A stretch of DNA of 40,443 nt from Bradyrhizobium sp. NAS96.2. GTDB taxonomy: Bacteria > Pseudomonadota > Alphaproteobacteria > Rhizobiales > Xanthobacteraceae. Shown piece after piece: positions 14,818 to 23,289 of the stretch (within the stretch, counting starts at the first letter, position 1; each line of letters starts with the position of its first letter). The notes under the pieces are model-generated. The model saw nothing but the letters and a program-made list of their open reading frames with translations, was not told the origin of the DNA and did no database searches. The stretch lies in NCBI RefSeq assembly GCF_001908235.1, contig NZ_LGHK01000083.1, positions 1-40,443 on the forward strand. Direction: 5' to 3'. Position numbers and translations under genes: made by a program.

Positions 14818-17286
14818 ATGCCAGCGATCGAACGTGTCATCCCCCTGGTCGGCCATCTGCCGCTCTCGCTGCGCGAGGCGCTGGCGCGGCGGCTGCGCGA
14901 ACTGACCGGGCTCGGCCTGATCGCGCTGTCAGGCGGCATCACTGCTGCGCTGATGACCTGGTCGGTGCAGGATCCGTCGCTGAGCCATGCCACCTCGCGC
15001 GCGATCCGCAACGTGCTCGGCTATCCCGGCGCGATCGGCGCTGACCTCCTGATGCAGATCCTCGGCCTCGGCGCGATCATGCTGCTGTTGCCGGTCGCAG
15101 TGTGGGGCTGGCGGATGCTGACGCATCGCCCGTTCGACCGCGAGGCGCTGCGGCTCGGCTGCTGGATCCTGTGCACGGTGATCGCGGCGGGCTTCGCCAG
15201 CTGCTGGCCGCACAACACCGCCTGGCCGCTGCCGACCGGGCTCGGCGGCGTGGTCGGCGACGCGCTGCTGCGCGCGCCGGCCGTGGTGTTCGGCCCGCCC
15301 GGCTTCATCTACCGCGTCGTGCTCGGGCTGATCCTGTTTGTCGCGATGGCCGCGTGCTTCCTGTTCGCCTGCGGTTGGGGCGCCAAGGAGCAGGACGAGG
15401 AGCTGACGCCGATCTCGGACGACGACGAGCCGTTCGTCGAGGACGACGAGGACCGCAGCTCGGTCTCGCTGGGCTGGCTGTTCCACGCGCTGATGAGCGC
15501 GAAGGCCCGGCTCGGCTGGCTGTTCACCACAGCCTATAGATCGCTGGTGTCGAGCGGAGCGCAGGGCCGCAGCGCTGCGTTCGAGCGCCAGGAGCCCAAT
15601 ATCGGCGGCGGCCGCGCTGCGCCCTCGATCGCGCCCGCGCATGACGATCACGACGAAGACGAGGCTGAGGCTTTCGACGACGAGGAAGAAGAGGACGAGG
15701 AGGATGAAGCTCCCGCCGCCCGCGCCCCTCGCAAGAAGGCCGAGCCGAAGCCGAAGAAGAAGAATTCCGACAAGTTCGAGCTGCCGTCGGTCTCGGTACT
15801 CAGTGCGCCGAAGGCGAGCGATCGCCAGCCGCTGAGCAAGGCCGAGCTGGAAAACAATTCGCGCGCGCTGGAAGGCGTGCTGCAGGACTTCGGCGTGCGC
15901 GGCGAGATCGTCAAGGCCAATCCCGGCCCGGTGGTCACGCTGTACGAGCTGGAGCCTGCGCCCGGCATCAAGTCGTCGCGCGTGATCGGACTGTCCGACG
16001 ACATCGCGCGCTCGATGAGCGCGCTGTCGGCGCGCGTCGCCGTGGTCGCCGGCCGCAACGCCATCGGCATCGAGCTGCCGAACGCGCACCGCGAGAAGGT
16101 TTACCTGCGCGAGCTCTTGGTCGCCAAGGAGAGCACCGAGTCGGTTGCAAAGCTGCCGCTGTGCCTCGGCAAGACGATCGGCGGCGATCCCGTCATCATC
16201 GACCTGGCGCGCACGCCGCACATGCTGATCGCCGGCACCACCGGCTCCGGCAAATCGGTCGCCATCAACACCATGATCCTGAGCCTGGTCTACCGGCTGC
16301 GGCCGGATCAGTGCCGCCTGATCATGGTCGACCCGAAGATGCTCGAACTCTCGGTCTATGACGGCATCCCGCATCTCTTGACGCCCGTCGTCACCGATCC
16401 GAAGAAGGCGGTGGTCGCGCTGAAATGGGCCGTGCGCGAGATGGAAGAGCGCTACAAGCGGATGGCCAAGCTCGGCGTCCGCAACATCGACGGCTACAAT
16501 GCGCGCCTCGTCGAGGCCAAGGGCAAGGGCGAAGAGCTGACGCGCACCGTGCACACCGGCTTCGACAAGGAGACCGGCAAGGCGATCTATGAGGAAGAGA
16601 AGCTCGACCTCGAGCCGCTGCCCTACATCGTCATCATCGTCGACGAGATGGCCGACCTGATGATGGTCGCTGGCAAGGACATCGAAGGCGCGGTGCAGCG
16701 CCTGGCGCAGATGGCGCGCGCCGCCGGCCTGCATGTGATCCTCGCCACACAGCGTCCATCGGTCGACGTCATCACCGGCACGATCAAGGCGAACTTCCCG
16801 ACCCGCATCGCCTTCCAGGTGACGTCGAAGATCGACAGCCGCACCATCCTCGGCGAAATGGGCGCCGAGCAGCTGCTCGGCCAGGGCGACATGCTCTACA
16901 TGGCGGGCGGCGGCCGCATCAGCCGCGTGCACGGCCCGTTCGCCTCCGACGAGGAAGTCGAGAAGGTGGTGCGTCATCTGAAGACGCAAGGCCAGCCGGA
17001 ATATCTCGAAGCCGTCACCGCGGAAGAGCCGACCGACGAGGACGGCGCCGTGTTCGATGCCACCGGCATGGGCGGCGACGGCGGCGGCGACCTGTTCACG
17101 CAGGCGGTTGCGATCGTCAAGCGCGACCGCAAGGCGTCGACCTCCTACATCCAGCGCCGGCTGCAGATCGGCTATAACCGCGCCGCCTCGCTGATGGAGC
17201 GGATGGAACTTGAGGGCATCGTGGGCCCGGCGAATCACGCCGGAAAGCGCGAAATCCTGGTCGGGGAGGAAGAAGGCCAGTTCTGA
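14818..17286 (+). CDS. ftsK: DNA translocase FtsK
   Basis: An 822-residue FtsK/SpoIIIE protein, normal for alphaproteobacteria. It has four N-terminal membrane helices (about 30-190), a linker of acidic runs (DDDEPFVEDDEDRS; DDEEEEDEEDEAP) and a basic AR(K)-rich stretch, then the motor domain with Walker A GTTGSGKS (473-480) and Walker B IIIVDE ending Asp609-Glu610. The C-terminal gamma winged helix (about 757-815, YIQRRLQIGYNRAASLMERM) reads KOPS polarity. It pumps chromosome ends through the closing septum and activates dimer resolution. Confidence 0.97.
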   Translation: MPAIERVIPLVGHLPLSLREALARRLRELTGLGLIALSGGITAALMTWSVQDPSLSHATSRAIRNVLGYPGAIGADLLMQILGLGAIMLLLPVAVWGWRMLTHRPFDREALRLGCWILCTVIAAGFASCWPHNTAWPLPTGLGGVVGDALLRAPAVVFGPPGFIYRVVLGLILFVAMAACFLFACGWGAKEQDEELTPISDDDEPFVEDDEDRSSVSLGWLFHALMSAKARLGWLFTTAYRSLVSSGAQGRSAAFERQEPNIGGGRAAPSIAPAHDDHDEDEAEAFDDEEEEDEEDEAPAARAPRKKAEPKPKKKNSDKFELPSVSVLSAPKASDRQPLSKAELENNSRALEGVLQDFGVRGEIVKANPGPVVTLYELEPAPGIKSSRVIGLSDDIARSMSALSARVAVVAGRNAIGIELPNAHREKVYLRELLVAKESTESVAKLPLCLGKTIGGDPVIIDLARTPHMLIAGTTGSGKSVAINTMILSLVYRLRPDQCRLIMVDPKMLELSVYDGIPHLLTPVVTDPKKAVVALKWAVREMEERYKRMAKLGVRNIDGYNARLVEAKGKGEELTRTVHTGFDKETGKAIYEEEKLDLEPLPYIVIIVDEMADLMMVAGKDIEGAVQRLAQMARAAGLHVILATQRPSVDVITGTIKANFPTRIAFQVTSKIDSRTILGEMGAEQLLGQGDMLYMAGGGRISRVHGPFASDEEVEKVVRHLKTQGQPEYLEAVTAEEPTDEDGAVFDATGMGGDGGGDLFTQAVAIVKRDRKASTSYIQRRLQIGYNRAASLMERMELEGIVGPANHAGKREILVGEEEGQF

Positions 17287-17386
17287 TCGGGGGCGATCAT
17301 CACGGAAAAACCATATCTCCCTCGGAAGAGGCGGGATAAAATCCGGCGAAGCGGGACGAGCGTCGAACAGAGACCTGACATATCTG

Positions 17387-18199
17387 ATGGCAAAACACCT
17401 CATTGACCGCGGCGCGCGCACTGCGCTGGCTCTTCTCGTCACCGCCGCGATCGCAGGCGGCGCGACTGCGCAAAATGCGCCTTCGCCGAAACCCGCCGCA
17501 CCCAAGGCAGCACCGAAGGCCAAGGACGCCGGCGCGCAGAGCAATGCCGACAAGGGACCGACGACGACGGGCGCCACCCAGGCACCGCCGGACCCGGTGA
17601 TTCCCGATCCGCGCCGCAACGTGCCCGCCAGCATCTTCCAGACCTTCGACGCCAACCAGAAGGCGCAGGCCGCCAAGGTCTCGGCCTATCTGTCGTCGCT
17701 GCAGACCCTGGTCGGGAATTTCGTCCAGGTCGGCCCCGACGGCACCAAGACCAAGGGCGATTTCTACATCCAGAAGCCCGGCAAGCTGCGCTTCGAATAT
17801 GACAATCCGAGCACGATCGAGGTGATCGCCGACGGCTCCTCGGTGGCGGTGCGCGACCGCAGGCTCGCCACCCAGGACATCTATCCGCTGTCGCAGACCC
17901 CGCTGCGCTATCTGTTGTCGGACCGCATCGATCTGATGAAGGACACCAACGTCGTCAGCGTCACTGCCGATGACGTGTTCGTCAGTATCACGATCGAGGA
18001 GAAGCAGGCGCTGGTCGGCACCAGCCGCTTCCTGCTGATGATCGGCGCCAAGGACGGCAAGCTCAAGCAGTGGACCGTCACCGATCCGCAGGGCTACGAC
18101 ACCACGGTTGCGGTCTACAATCTCGACGCCACGCAGAAGCCCGATCCCGGGCTGTTCAAGATCGACTTCACGACCTATCCCGGTTCGTCGCCCGGATAG
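17387..18199 (+). CDS. lolA: Outer-membrane lipoprotein carrier LolA
   Basis: A 270-residue periplasmic chaperone that ferries lipoproteins from LolCDE to the outer membrane. It has a signal peptide (LALLVTAAIAGGATAQ, cleavage near residue 29), then an unusual Pro/Ala/Lys-rich extension of about 50 residues before the LolA fold (YLSSLQTLVGNFVQ, GDFYIQKPGKLRFEY, TPLRYLLSDRIDL, and the C-terminal FKIDF). The extension makes it longer than the E. coli protein. It follows ftsK by 100 bases, a common alphaproteobacterial order. Confidence 0.9.
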   Translation: MAKHLIDRGARTALALLVTAAIAGGATAQNAPSPKPAAPKAAPKAKDAGAQSNADKGPTTTGATQAPPDPVIPDPRRNVPASIFQTFDANQKAQAAKVSAYLSSLQTLVGNFVQVGPDGTKTKGDFYIQKPGKLRFEYDNPSTIEVIADGSSVAVRDRRLATQDIYPLSQTPLRYLLSDRIDLMKDTNVVSVTADDVFVSITIEEKQALVGTSRFLLMIGAKDGKLKQWTVTDPQGYDTTVAVYNLDATQKPDPGLFKIDFTTYPGSSPG

Positions 18200-18208
18200 C
18201 GAGATGCC

Positions 18209-18293
18209 GTAGGATGGGTAGAGCGCAGCGAAACCCATCACCTTTGATCCGCGTGGGAAGATGATGGGTTTCGCTTCGCTCTACCCATCCTAC
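18209..18293. repeat. Intergenic palindromic repeat, family C, copy 1
   Basis: Inverted repeat with left arm GTAGGATGGGTAGAGCGCAG and right arm ending CTCTACCCATCCTAC. A close second copy lies at 33597-33676. It sits directly after lolA and before xth on the same strand, where it may end or attenuate the ftsK-lolA transcript. Confidence 0.8.
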
Positions 18294-18353
18294 GCATCTC
18301 CCCCTGTGGACAATTGAAACCCGCCGCGAGAACCATGCTAAGACGCAGCTCTC

Positions 18354-19169
18354 ATGCGGTTCTCCGTCACCACCTGGAACATCAATTCGGTGCGCCTGCG
18401 CATCGATATCGTCGCCAAATTCCTGAAGAGCGCGCGGCCGGATGTGCTGTGCCTGCAGGAGACCAAATGCATCGACGATGCGTTTCCGTTGAAGCGCTTC
18501 AAGCGGCTCGGCTATGAGCATGTCGCGCTGAACGGGCAGAAGGGCTATCACGGCGTCGCCATCGTCTCACGGCTGCCGTTCGAGACGACCGACATCCGGA
18601 CATTCTGCGACAAGATCGACTCGCGGCACATCTCGGTTTCGTTCGGCGAGAAGGCGCAGATTTCAAAGCCGCTGGTGCTGCATAATTTCTACGTGCCGGC
18701 CGGCGGCGACATTCCCGATCCCGCGCTCAATCCGAAGTTCGAGCACAAGCTGCAATTCCTCGACGAGATGAAAAGCTGCGAGCCGCTGCATCCGCGCGGC
18801 GACGATCGCCACATCCTGGTCGGCGACCTCAACGTCGCGCCGCACGAGAACGACGTGTGGTCGCACAAGCAGCTGTTGAAGGTGGTCTCGCACACGCCGG
18901 TCGAGACCGAGAAGCTGCTCGCGGCGCAGGCGCATGGCGAATGGTTCGACATCGCGCGCGAGCGGATCCCGATGTCGGAAAAGGTCTACACTTGGTGGAG
19001 CTATCGCGCCGCGGACTGGACCGTCGGCGACCGCGGCCGCAGGCTCGATCACATCTGGGTCTCGCGCGCGCTGAAGGATCAGGTCAGCGACTTCAAGATC
19101 ACCCGCGACGCCCGCAGCTGGGAGCGGCCGTCGGATCATGTGCCGGTGACCGCGGTGATGGAGGTTTAG
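18354..19169 (+). CDS. xthA: Exodeoxyribonuclease III (Xth)
   Basis: A 271-residue exonuclease/endonuclease/phosphatase-fold enzyme that acts as AP endonuclease and 3' exonuclease in base excision repair. Motifs: TTWNINSVR at the start, metal-binding Glu36 in CLQETKCID, LVGDLNVAPHENDVW for the catalytic Asp-Asn pair, RLDHIWVS, and a terminal PSDHVPV with the catalytic His. Length equals E. coli exonuclease III. The gene stands alone between two palindromic elements. Confidence 0.95.
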   Translation: MRFSVTTWNINSVRLRIDIVAKFLKSARPDVLCLQETKCIDDAFPLKRFKRLGYEHVALNGQKGYHGVAIVSRLPFETTDIRTFCDKIDSRHISVSFGEKAQISKPLVLHNFYVPAGGDIPDPALNPKFEHKLQFLDEMKSCEPLHPRGDDRHILVGDLNVAPHENDVWSHKQLLKVVSHTPVETEKLLAAQAHGEWFDIARERIPMSEKVYTWWSYRAADWTVGDRGRRLDHIWVSRALKDQVSDFKITRDARSWERPSDHVPVTAVMEV

Positions 19170-19193
19170 AACGTCGCCGCTTGCTTCGCTTCG

Positions 19194-19354
19194 CCTCTCC
19201 CCTTGTGGGAGAGGCCGGATCGCATGAAGCGAAGCGGAATGTGATCCGGGTGAGGGGTGACGGCCTCTCGAGGGACCACGCTGGTGGACAGACCTCACCC
19301 CTCACCCGGATTGCATCTCACGATGCAATCCGACCTCTCCCACAAGGGGAGAGG
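19194..19354. repeat. Intergenic palindromic repeat, family E
   Basis: A 161-base imperfect palindrome with outer arms CCTCTCCCCTTGTGGGAGAG and CTCTCCCACAAGGGGAGAGG, inner arms around CCGGATCGCATGAAGC / GGATTGCATCTCACGATGCA and GTGAGGGGTGA / CTCACCCCTCACC. Each outer arm can also fold on itself. It lies between convergent xth and the cyclic-nucleotide-binding gene. Confidence 0.8.
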
Positions 19355-19392
19355 TGGAGTACGCGGCTCCGCTGTCGGCCAAATCTCAGCAG

Positions 19393-19833
19393 CTAAGTGC
19401 TCAACTTCCCGCCCGCCATCAGAATATCGCTGGCGAGCTGGCTGGTGCGCAGCGCGAGTTCGTCGCGCAGCCGGCGGGCCGCAGCGGGATCGCTTTCCAG
19501 CACGCGCTGGAACAGGCTGCGGGCGACGCGGATCACCGAGCCGCGCTCCAATGCGGTCGCGGTCGACGGGCGTTTCATCGCGACGATCAATGCGAGCTCG
19601 CCGATCAGCGCGCCGGGGCCGGCGATGATCTCGGCGCCGCCTTCCTCGACCCGGAAGCTGCCGCGCTGCACGACATAGCCGGCGTCCGCGGCGTCGCCGA
19701 CCTTGAACAGCACCTCGCCTGCGTTGAAGTCGCGTTGCTCGGAGCCGATCGCCAGCATGCGCAAGGAGCTCTCGCCCAACAGACGCATCGTCGGGACCCG
19801 CTCAAGCAGGGCTACGTCATCATCGATCGACAT
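19393..19833 (-). CDS. Cyclic nucleotide-binding domain protein without DNA-binding domain
   Basis: A 146-residue stand-alone cNMP-binding fold: FNAGEVLFKVGDAADAGYVV, the phosphate-binding cassette region GPGALIGELALI, and a C-terminal helix with ARRLRDELALRTSQLASDIL. The cassette has GELALI followed by MKRPSTATA in place of the strict R-S-A of cAMP receptors, so nucleotide binding is uncertain. There is no helix-turn-helix. It lies 57 bases after the response regulator gene on the same strand, so the two may be one transcript. Confidence 0.8.
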   Translation of the reverse strand: MSIDDDVALLERVPTMRLLGESSLRMLAIGSEQRDFNAGEVLFKVGDAADAGYVVQRGSFRVEEGGAEIIAGPGALIGELALIVAMKRPSTATALERGSVIRVARSLFQRVLESDPAAARRLRDELALRTSQLASDILMAGGKLST

Positions 19834-19890
19834 TCAGGTCCGGTAACCGCGGTGCGCCTCGATTTCACGAATCGTTGAGCGCGAAGCGTA

Positions 19891-20577
19891 TCACGGCACC
19901 AGCTTGTAGCCACCGGCTTCCGTCACCAGGATTTCCGGGTTGGCGGCGTCCTTCTCGATCTTCTGGCGGAGGCGGTAGATGTGGGTTTCCAGCGTGTGGG
20001 TGGTGACACCGGAATTGTAGCCCCAGACTTCCTGGAGCAGGGTCTCGCGCGACACCGGCATCTGGCCGGCGCGATAGAGGAAGCGCAGGATCGCGGTTTC
20101 CTTCTCGGTCAGCCGCACCTTCCTGGCATTGGCGCCGGTGAGCATCTTCGAGCCGGGACGGAACGAGTAGGGGCCGACCGAGAACACCGCGTCCTCGCTG
20201 GCCTCATGCTGGCGCAGTTGCGCCCGGATCCGGGCCAGCAGCACGGCGAAGCGGAACGGCTTGGCCACATAGTCGTTGGCGCCGGACTCCAGGCCGAGGA
20301 TCGTGTCGGAATCGGTGTCGTGGCCGGTCAGCATGATGATCGGGGCCTTAAAGCCACCCTTGCGCAAGCTGCGGACCACTTCGCGGCCGTCGGTGTCGGG
20401 CAGGCCGACGTCCATCAGGACCAGATCGGGAGAATTGGCTTTGGCGGCAGTGGCGCCCTTGGCGCCGGTGTCGACCGCGGAGGCTTCGAATTCCTCGTGC
20501 AGAGACAGCTGCTCGACCAGCGTATCGCGCAGATCGGTATCGTCATCCACGATCAAGATCTTGCGGGCATTGGCCAT
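19891..20577 (-). CDS. OmpR/PhoB-family response regulator
   Basis: A 228-residue regulator. The receiver domain (1-118) has acidic DDD at 11-13, phosphoacceptor Asp56 (VLMDVGLPDTDG), Thr84 and Lys106 (VAKPF). The C-terminal winged helix (about 130-228) has the OmpR-type LTEKETAILRFLYRAG, SRETLLQEVWGY and THTLETHIYRLRQKIE. No histidine kinase gene is adjacent. By general look it could be the alphaproteobacterial envelope regulator CenR, but I cannot confirm that. AAGGA precedes ATG 20577. Confidence 0.92.
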   Translation of the reverse strand: MANARKILIVDDDTDLRDTLVEQLSLHEEFEASAVDTGAKGATAAKANSPDLVLMDVGLPDTDGREVVRSLRKGGFKAPIIMLTGHDTDSDTILGLESGANDYVAKPFRFAVLLARIRAQLRQHEASEDAVFSVGPYSFRPGSKMLTGANARKVRLTEKETAILRFLYRAGQMPVSRETLLQEVWGYNSGVTTHTLETHIYRLRQKIEKDAANPEILVTEAGGYKLVP

Positions 20578-20712
20578 AGGTACAATCCTTCGGGGGCGGG
20601 GCGGTCAGAGGCGGAGGGCGCTTAAGACCGTAACATCGGCTAGATATGTGCTCAGGTAGGCGATTGTTACCGATTCACAAGGCAACGGTAGTCTACCTCA
20701 AATCCGGCGGGG

Positions 20713-20730
20713 CAGGACGTGAATGTCCTG
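20713..20730. promoter_or_regulatory. Palindrome in the divergent region between response regulator and L,D-transpeptidase genes
   Basis: CAGGAC-GTGAAT-GTCCTG lies near the middle of the 243-base divergent promoter region. It could be an operator for either gene, but its resemblance to any known site was not recognised. The rest of the region shows no clear -35/-10 pair by eye. Confidence 0.35.
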
Positions 20731-20820
20731 TAATGCCGGGTGATAGAATGATCCGAACATCCTAGGCAAGTTCAGTTTGGAACGATTCTTAAGGGAAGAT
20801 CAGCTATTTCAATCACTTAT

Positions 20821-21360
20821 ATGACAGCCAAACGTGATCGCCCGCTCTCCGCCATCGAGGTCCGCGCCGCCGCCGGCAATCCGCGCCGGGGCTGGCTGAC
20901 GGCCGACGGCTGGACCGTTCCGGTGGCGCTCGGACGCGGCGGAATCCTCGCCAACAAGCGCGAGGGCGACGGCGGCACCCCGCGCGGCATCTTCCATCCG
21001 CGGCAACTCTGGTGGCGCGCCGACCGGCACCGGCGTCCGGTGACCTTGCTGCCGACCCGGCCGATCCGCCGCGAGGACGCCTGGTGCGAGGACCCCAGCG
21101 ACCGCCATTACAACCAGCCGATCCGGCTCGACCGCGAGCAGGGCGGCGACCGCCTGACCCGCGAGGATCATCTCTACGACTTCATTGTCGAGATCGACCA
21201 CAACGCCGCGCCGCGGATCGCCGGCCGCGGCAGCGCCGTGTTCCTGCATCTGGCGCGGCCGAATTTCGGACCGACCGCGGGCTGCGTCTCGATGACGAAG
21301 GCGTCGATGCTGCGGCTGTTGCGGCGGATGGCCCCGCGGACCCGGATCATCATCGGCTGA
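20821..21360 (+). CDS. L,D-transpeptidase (YkuD) fold protein without export signal
   Basis: A 179-residue protein with the YkuD catalytic core: substrate-loop start RGGILANKREGDGGTPRGIF, His143 in FLHLARPNFGPT, and TAGCVSM with catalytic Cys155 (family motif S/TxGCxR/S). These enzymes cross-link or modify peptidoglycan in the periplasm. The N-terminus MTAKRDRPLSAIEVRAA is polar with no signal peptide or membrane helix, which is odd for such an enzyme. ATG 20821 lacks a close ribosome site. It is divergent from the response regulator gene. Confidence 0.82.
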   Translation: MTAKRDRPLSAIEVRAAAGNPRRGWLTADGWTVPVALGRGGILANKREGDGGTPRGIFHPRQLWWRADRHRRPVTLLPTRPIRREDAWCEDPSDRHYNQPIRLDREQGGDRLTREDHLYDFIVEIDHNAAPRIAGRGSAVFLHLARPNFGPTAGCVSMTKASMLRLLRRMAPRTRIIIG

Positions 21361-21373
21361 GGCCCTTTTGTTG

Positions 21374-21405
21374 GACGCGTTTTCTTCACGCGAACCGGTA
21401 TCCAC
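21374..21405 (-). repeat. Dispersed 32-base repeat, copy 2 (inverted)
   Basis: Exact reverse complement of 12808-12839, placed just after the L,D-transpeptidase-fold gene and before the hydratase gene. The flanks of the two copies differ, so the conserved unit appears to be about this size. Confidence 0.7.
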
Positions 21406-21523
21406 GCTACGTTGGAATAGCTGAGCATCGGTTTTCCCACACGACAGACGCGACGCGTTTGTGCTGTGATTGCGCACAAGACAAAATAATTCCCAAAATT
21501 AAGTCTCGCGGGAGCGAAGAAGC

Positions 21524-22309
21524 ATGCTCGACAACAACCAGATCGCCGCCGCCGCAAAAGTTCTGAGCGAGCACTGGCACGCGGGCACCAAACTCGGTGC
21601 ACTCGATGGCGCGATCCGGCCGCGCGATCGCACCGAGGGCTACGCGGTGCAGGCCGAGCTCGAGAAGACGTCGCGCGAAAAATTGTTCGGCTGGAAGATC
21701 GCGGCGACCAGCGAGGCCGGCCAGAGGCACATCAACGTCGCCGGGCCGCTGGCGGGGCGCATCCTCGCCGAAACGGTGATCGCAGATGGCGGCACCGCGT
21801 CGATGAAGGGCATCGAGATGCGCGTCGGCGAACCGGAATTCGCCTTCCGCATGGCGCGTGATCTCGTACCGCGCGCAACGCCGTACAGCGTAAGGGAAGT
21901 GTTGGAGGCGGCCGGCACGCTGCATCCAGCGATCGAGATTCCGGATTCGCGTTTTGCCGACTTCGTCTCCGCCGGCGAGGCGCAGCTGATCGCCGACAAT
22001 GCCTGCGCCCATCTGTTCGTGCTCGGTGTTGCAACATCAGCCGACTGGCGCGCGATCGATCTGGTCGAGGAACGCCCGACCATCACGCTGCGCGGCGAGC
22101 GCTATGTCGGCCACGGCAAGAACGTGCTCGGCGATCCCCTGATAGCGCTGACCTGGTGCGCCAATGAATTGCGCGCGCTCGGCATCACATTGCGGGCAGG
22201 GGAGGTCGTCACGACAGGCACCTGCCACCCACCGCTGCCGATCGCCGCCGGCGACGTCTTCGCCGCCGATTTCGGCGCAATCGGGAAGGTGTCGGTGAAG
22301 TTCTCGTAG
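21524..22309 (+). CDS. 2-keto-4-pentenoate hydratase / FAH-fold protein
   Basis: A 261-residue member of the hydratase/decarboxylase branch of the fumarylacetoacetase superfamily (MhpD-like). Marks are LGALDGAIRPRDRTEGYAVQ, FGWKIAATSEAGQ, the metal-binding MRVGEPEFAFRMARDL, HPAIEIPDSRF, and the C-terminal GEVVTTGTCHPPLPIAAGD. Such enzymes add water to 2-hydroxypenta-2,4-dienoates in aromatic ring meta-cleavage. No other ring-cleavage gene lies nearby, so the true substrate is open. GGGAG precedes ATG 21524 at good spacing. Confidence 0.85.
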   Translation: MLDNNQIAAAAKVLSEHWHAGTKLGALDGAIRPRDRTEGYAVQAELEKTSREKLFGWKIAATSEAGQRHINVAGPLAGRILAETVIADGGTASMKGIEMRVGEPEFAFRMARDLVPRATPYSVREVLEAAGTLHPAIEIPDSRFADFVSAGEAQLIADNACAHLFVLGVATSADWRAIDLVEERPTITLRGERYVGHGKNVLGDPLIALTWCANELRALGITLRAGEVVTTGTCHPPLPIAAGDVFAADFGAIGKVSVKFS

Positions 22310-22335
22310 GCGCAGCGCTTACGGCACACACCGCT

Positions 22336-22461
22336 GTCGTCCCTGCGAAAGCAGGGACCCATACGCCGCGGCCGACGCAAACGGCACGCGGCTAGTCGGC
22401 GCTCAACAACTACCTTCGGTGGTTATGGGTCCCTGCTTTCGCATGCTTTCGCAGGGACGAC
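22336..22461. repeat. Intergenic palindromic repeat, family G
   Basis: Left arm GTCGTCCCTGCGAAAGCAGG and right arm TTTCGCAGGGACGAC, with an inner TATGGGTCCCTGCTTTC pairing to the left arm continuation. The right side repeats CTTTCGCATGCTTTCGC, a small duplication. It lies between the convergent hydratase and yggS genes. A 12-base direct repeat, CAGTTATGCGGC, at 22464 and 22479 spans the yggS stop codon. Confidence 0.75.
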
Positions 22462-22476
22462 ACCAGTTATGCGGCT

Positions 22477-23181
22477 TCAGTTATGCGGCACGGTCCGCGT
22501 CCCGAAAATCGCAGACCCAACCCGCACATGCGTCGCGCCCATCGCGATCGCCACGGCGAAATCCGCGCTCATGCCCATCGAGAGATTTGTCAGCCCGTTG
22601 CGCGCGGCGATCTTGGCGCAGAGTGCGAAATGCGGCGCCGGCGCCTGGTCGACCGGCGGGATACACATCAGTCCTGAAATCTGCAGGCCGTATCTGTCGC
22701 GGCACGCCGCGATGAAGGTATCCGCGTCCTGCGGCGCGACGCCGGCCTTCTGCGGCTCCTCGCCGGTATTGATCTGGACGAACAGTTCCGGGTGCTTCCC
22801 CTGATTTTTGATTTCCTTGGCTAACGCTTCGCAAATGCTGGCGCGATCGACCGAATGGATCGCATCGAACAGCGCGACAGCCTCCTTGGCCTTGTTCGAC
22901 TGCAACGGCCCGATCAAATGCAGCTTCACGCCGGGATGAGCCTGGATCAGCTCCGGCCACTTGCCCTTGGCCTCCTGCACCCGATTTTCGCCAAATACGC
23001 GCTGTCCGGCGCCGATAATCGGCAAAATTGCGTCGGCATCGAATGTCTTCGACACCGCGATCAGCGTTACCGACGCGCGATCGCGCCGCGCCTCCTTGCA
23101 GGCACGCGCGATCTCCTGCTCCACGGCGGCGAGGCCATGTGGTGAATCAGCCGATAACGGCGTGGTCGGGCTTTGCGTCAT
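22477..23181 (-). CDS. yggS: YggS/PROSC-family PLP homeostasis protein
   Basis: A 234-residue single-domain TIM-barrel PLP protein of the YggS/PLPBP family. The PLP lysine is Lys45 in IAVSKTF. Family motifs are GENRVQEAKGKWP, HLIGPLQSNKAK, FVQINTGEEPQKAGV, LMCIPPV, LSMGMSADFAVAIAMGATHV and RVGSAIFG. It binds PLP and keeps cofactor and amino-acid pools balanced; it has no firmly known catalytic activity. The gene stands alone and is divergent from the GGDEF gene at 23290. Confidence 0.95.
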   Translation of the reverse strand: MTQSPTTPLSADSPHGLAAVEQEIARACKEARRDRASVTLIAVSKTFDADAILPIIGAGQRVFGENRVQEAKGKWPELIQAHPGVKLHLIGPLQSNKAKEAVALFDAIHSVDRASICEALAKEIKNQGKHPELFVQINTGEEPQKAGVAPQDADTFIAACRDRYGLQISGLMCIPPVDQAPAPHFALCAKIAARNGLTNLSMGMSADFAVAIAMGATHVRVGSAIFGTRTVPHN

Positions 23182-23289
23182 GCTTGTGCCGTTCTCTGAC
23201 AGGTGCGAGGGTTGGCTCGAATTTTACCAAATTCGGGAAAGGCTTTTTGAAGCCCTGCATTCTACCTTGCGCGCGGGCAAGGGAATAGA

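Noticed and set aside
14929..17676. Very long open frame (915 codons) opposite ftsK
   Set aside because: It is a shadow of the GC-rich ftsK-lolA coding strand: Arg/Ala/His/Asp-rich, no domain resemblance, no ribosome site. FtsK and LolA explain the same bases fully.
22464..22490. Direct repeat CAGTTATGCGGC as an attachment site
   Set aside because: The 12-base copies are 15 bases apart and span the yggS stop; no integrase or element lies between them, so it is probably a slippage duplication.
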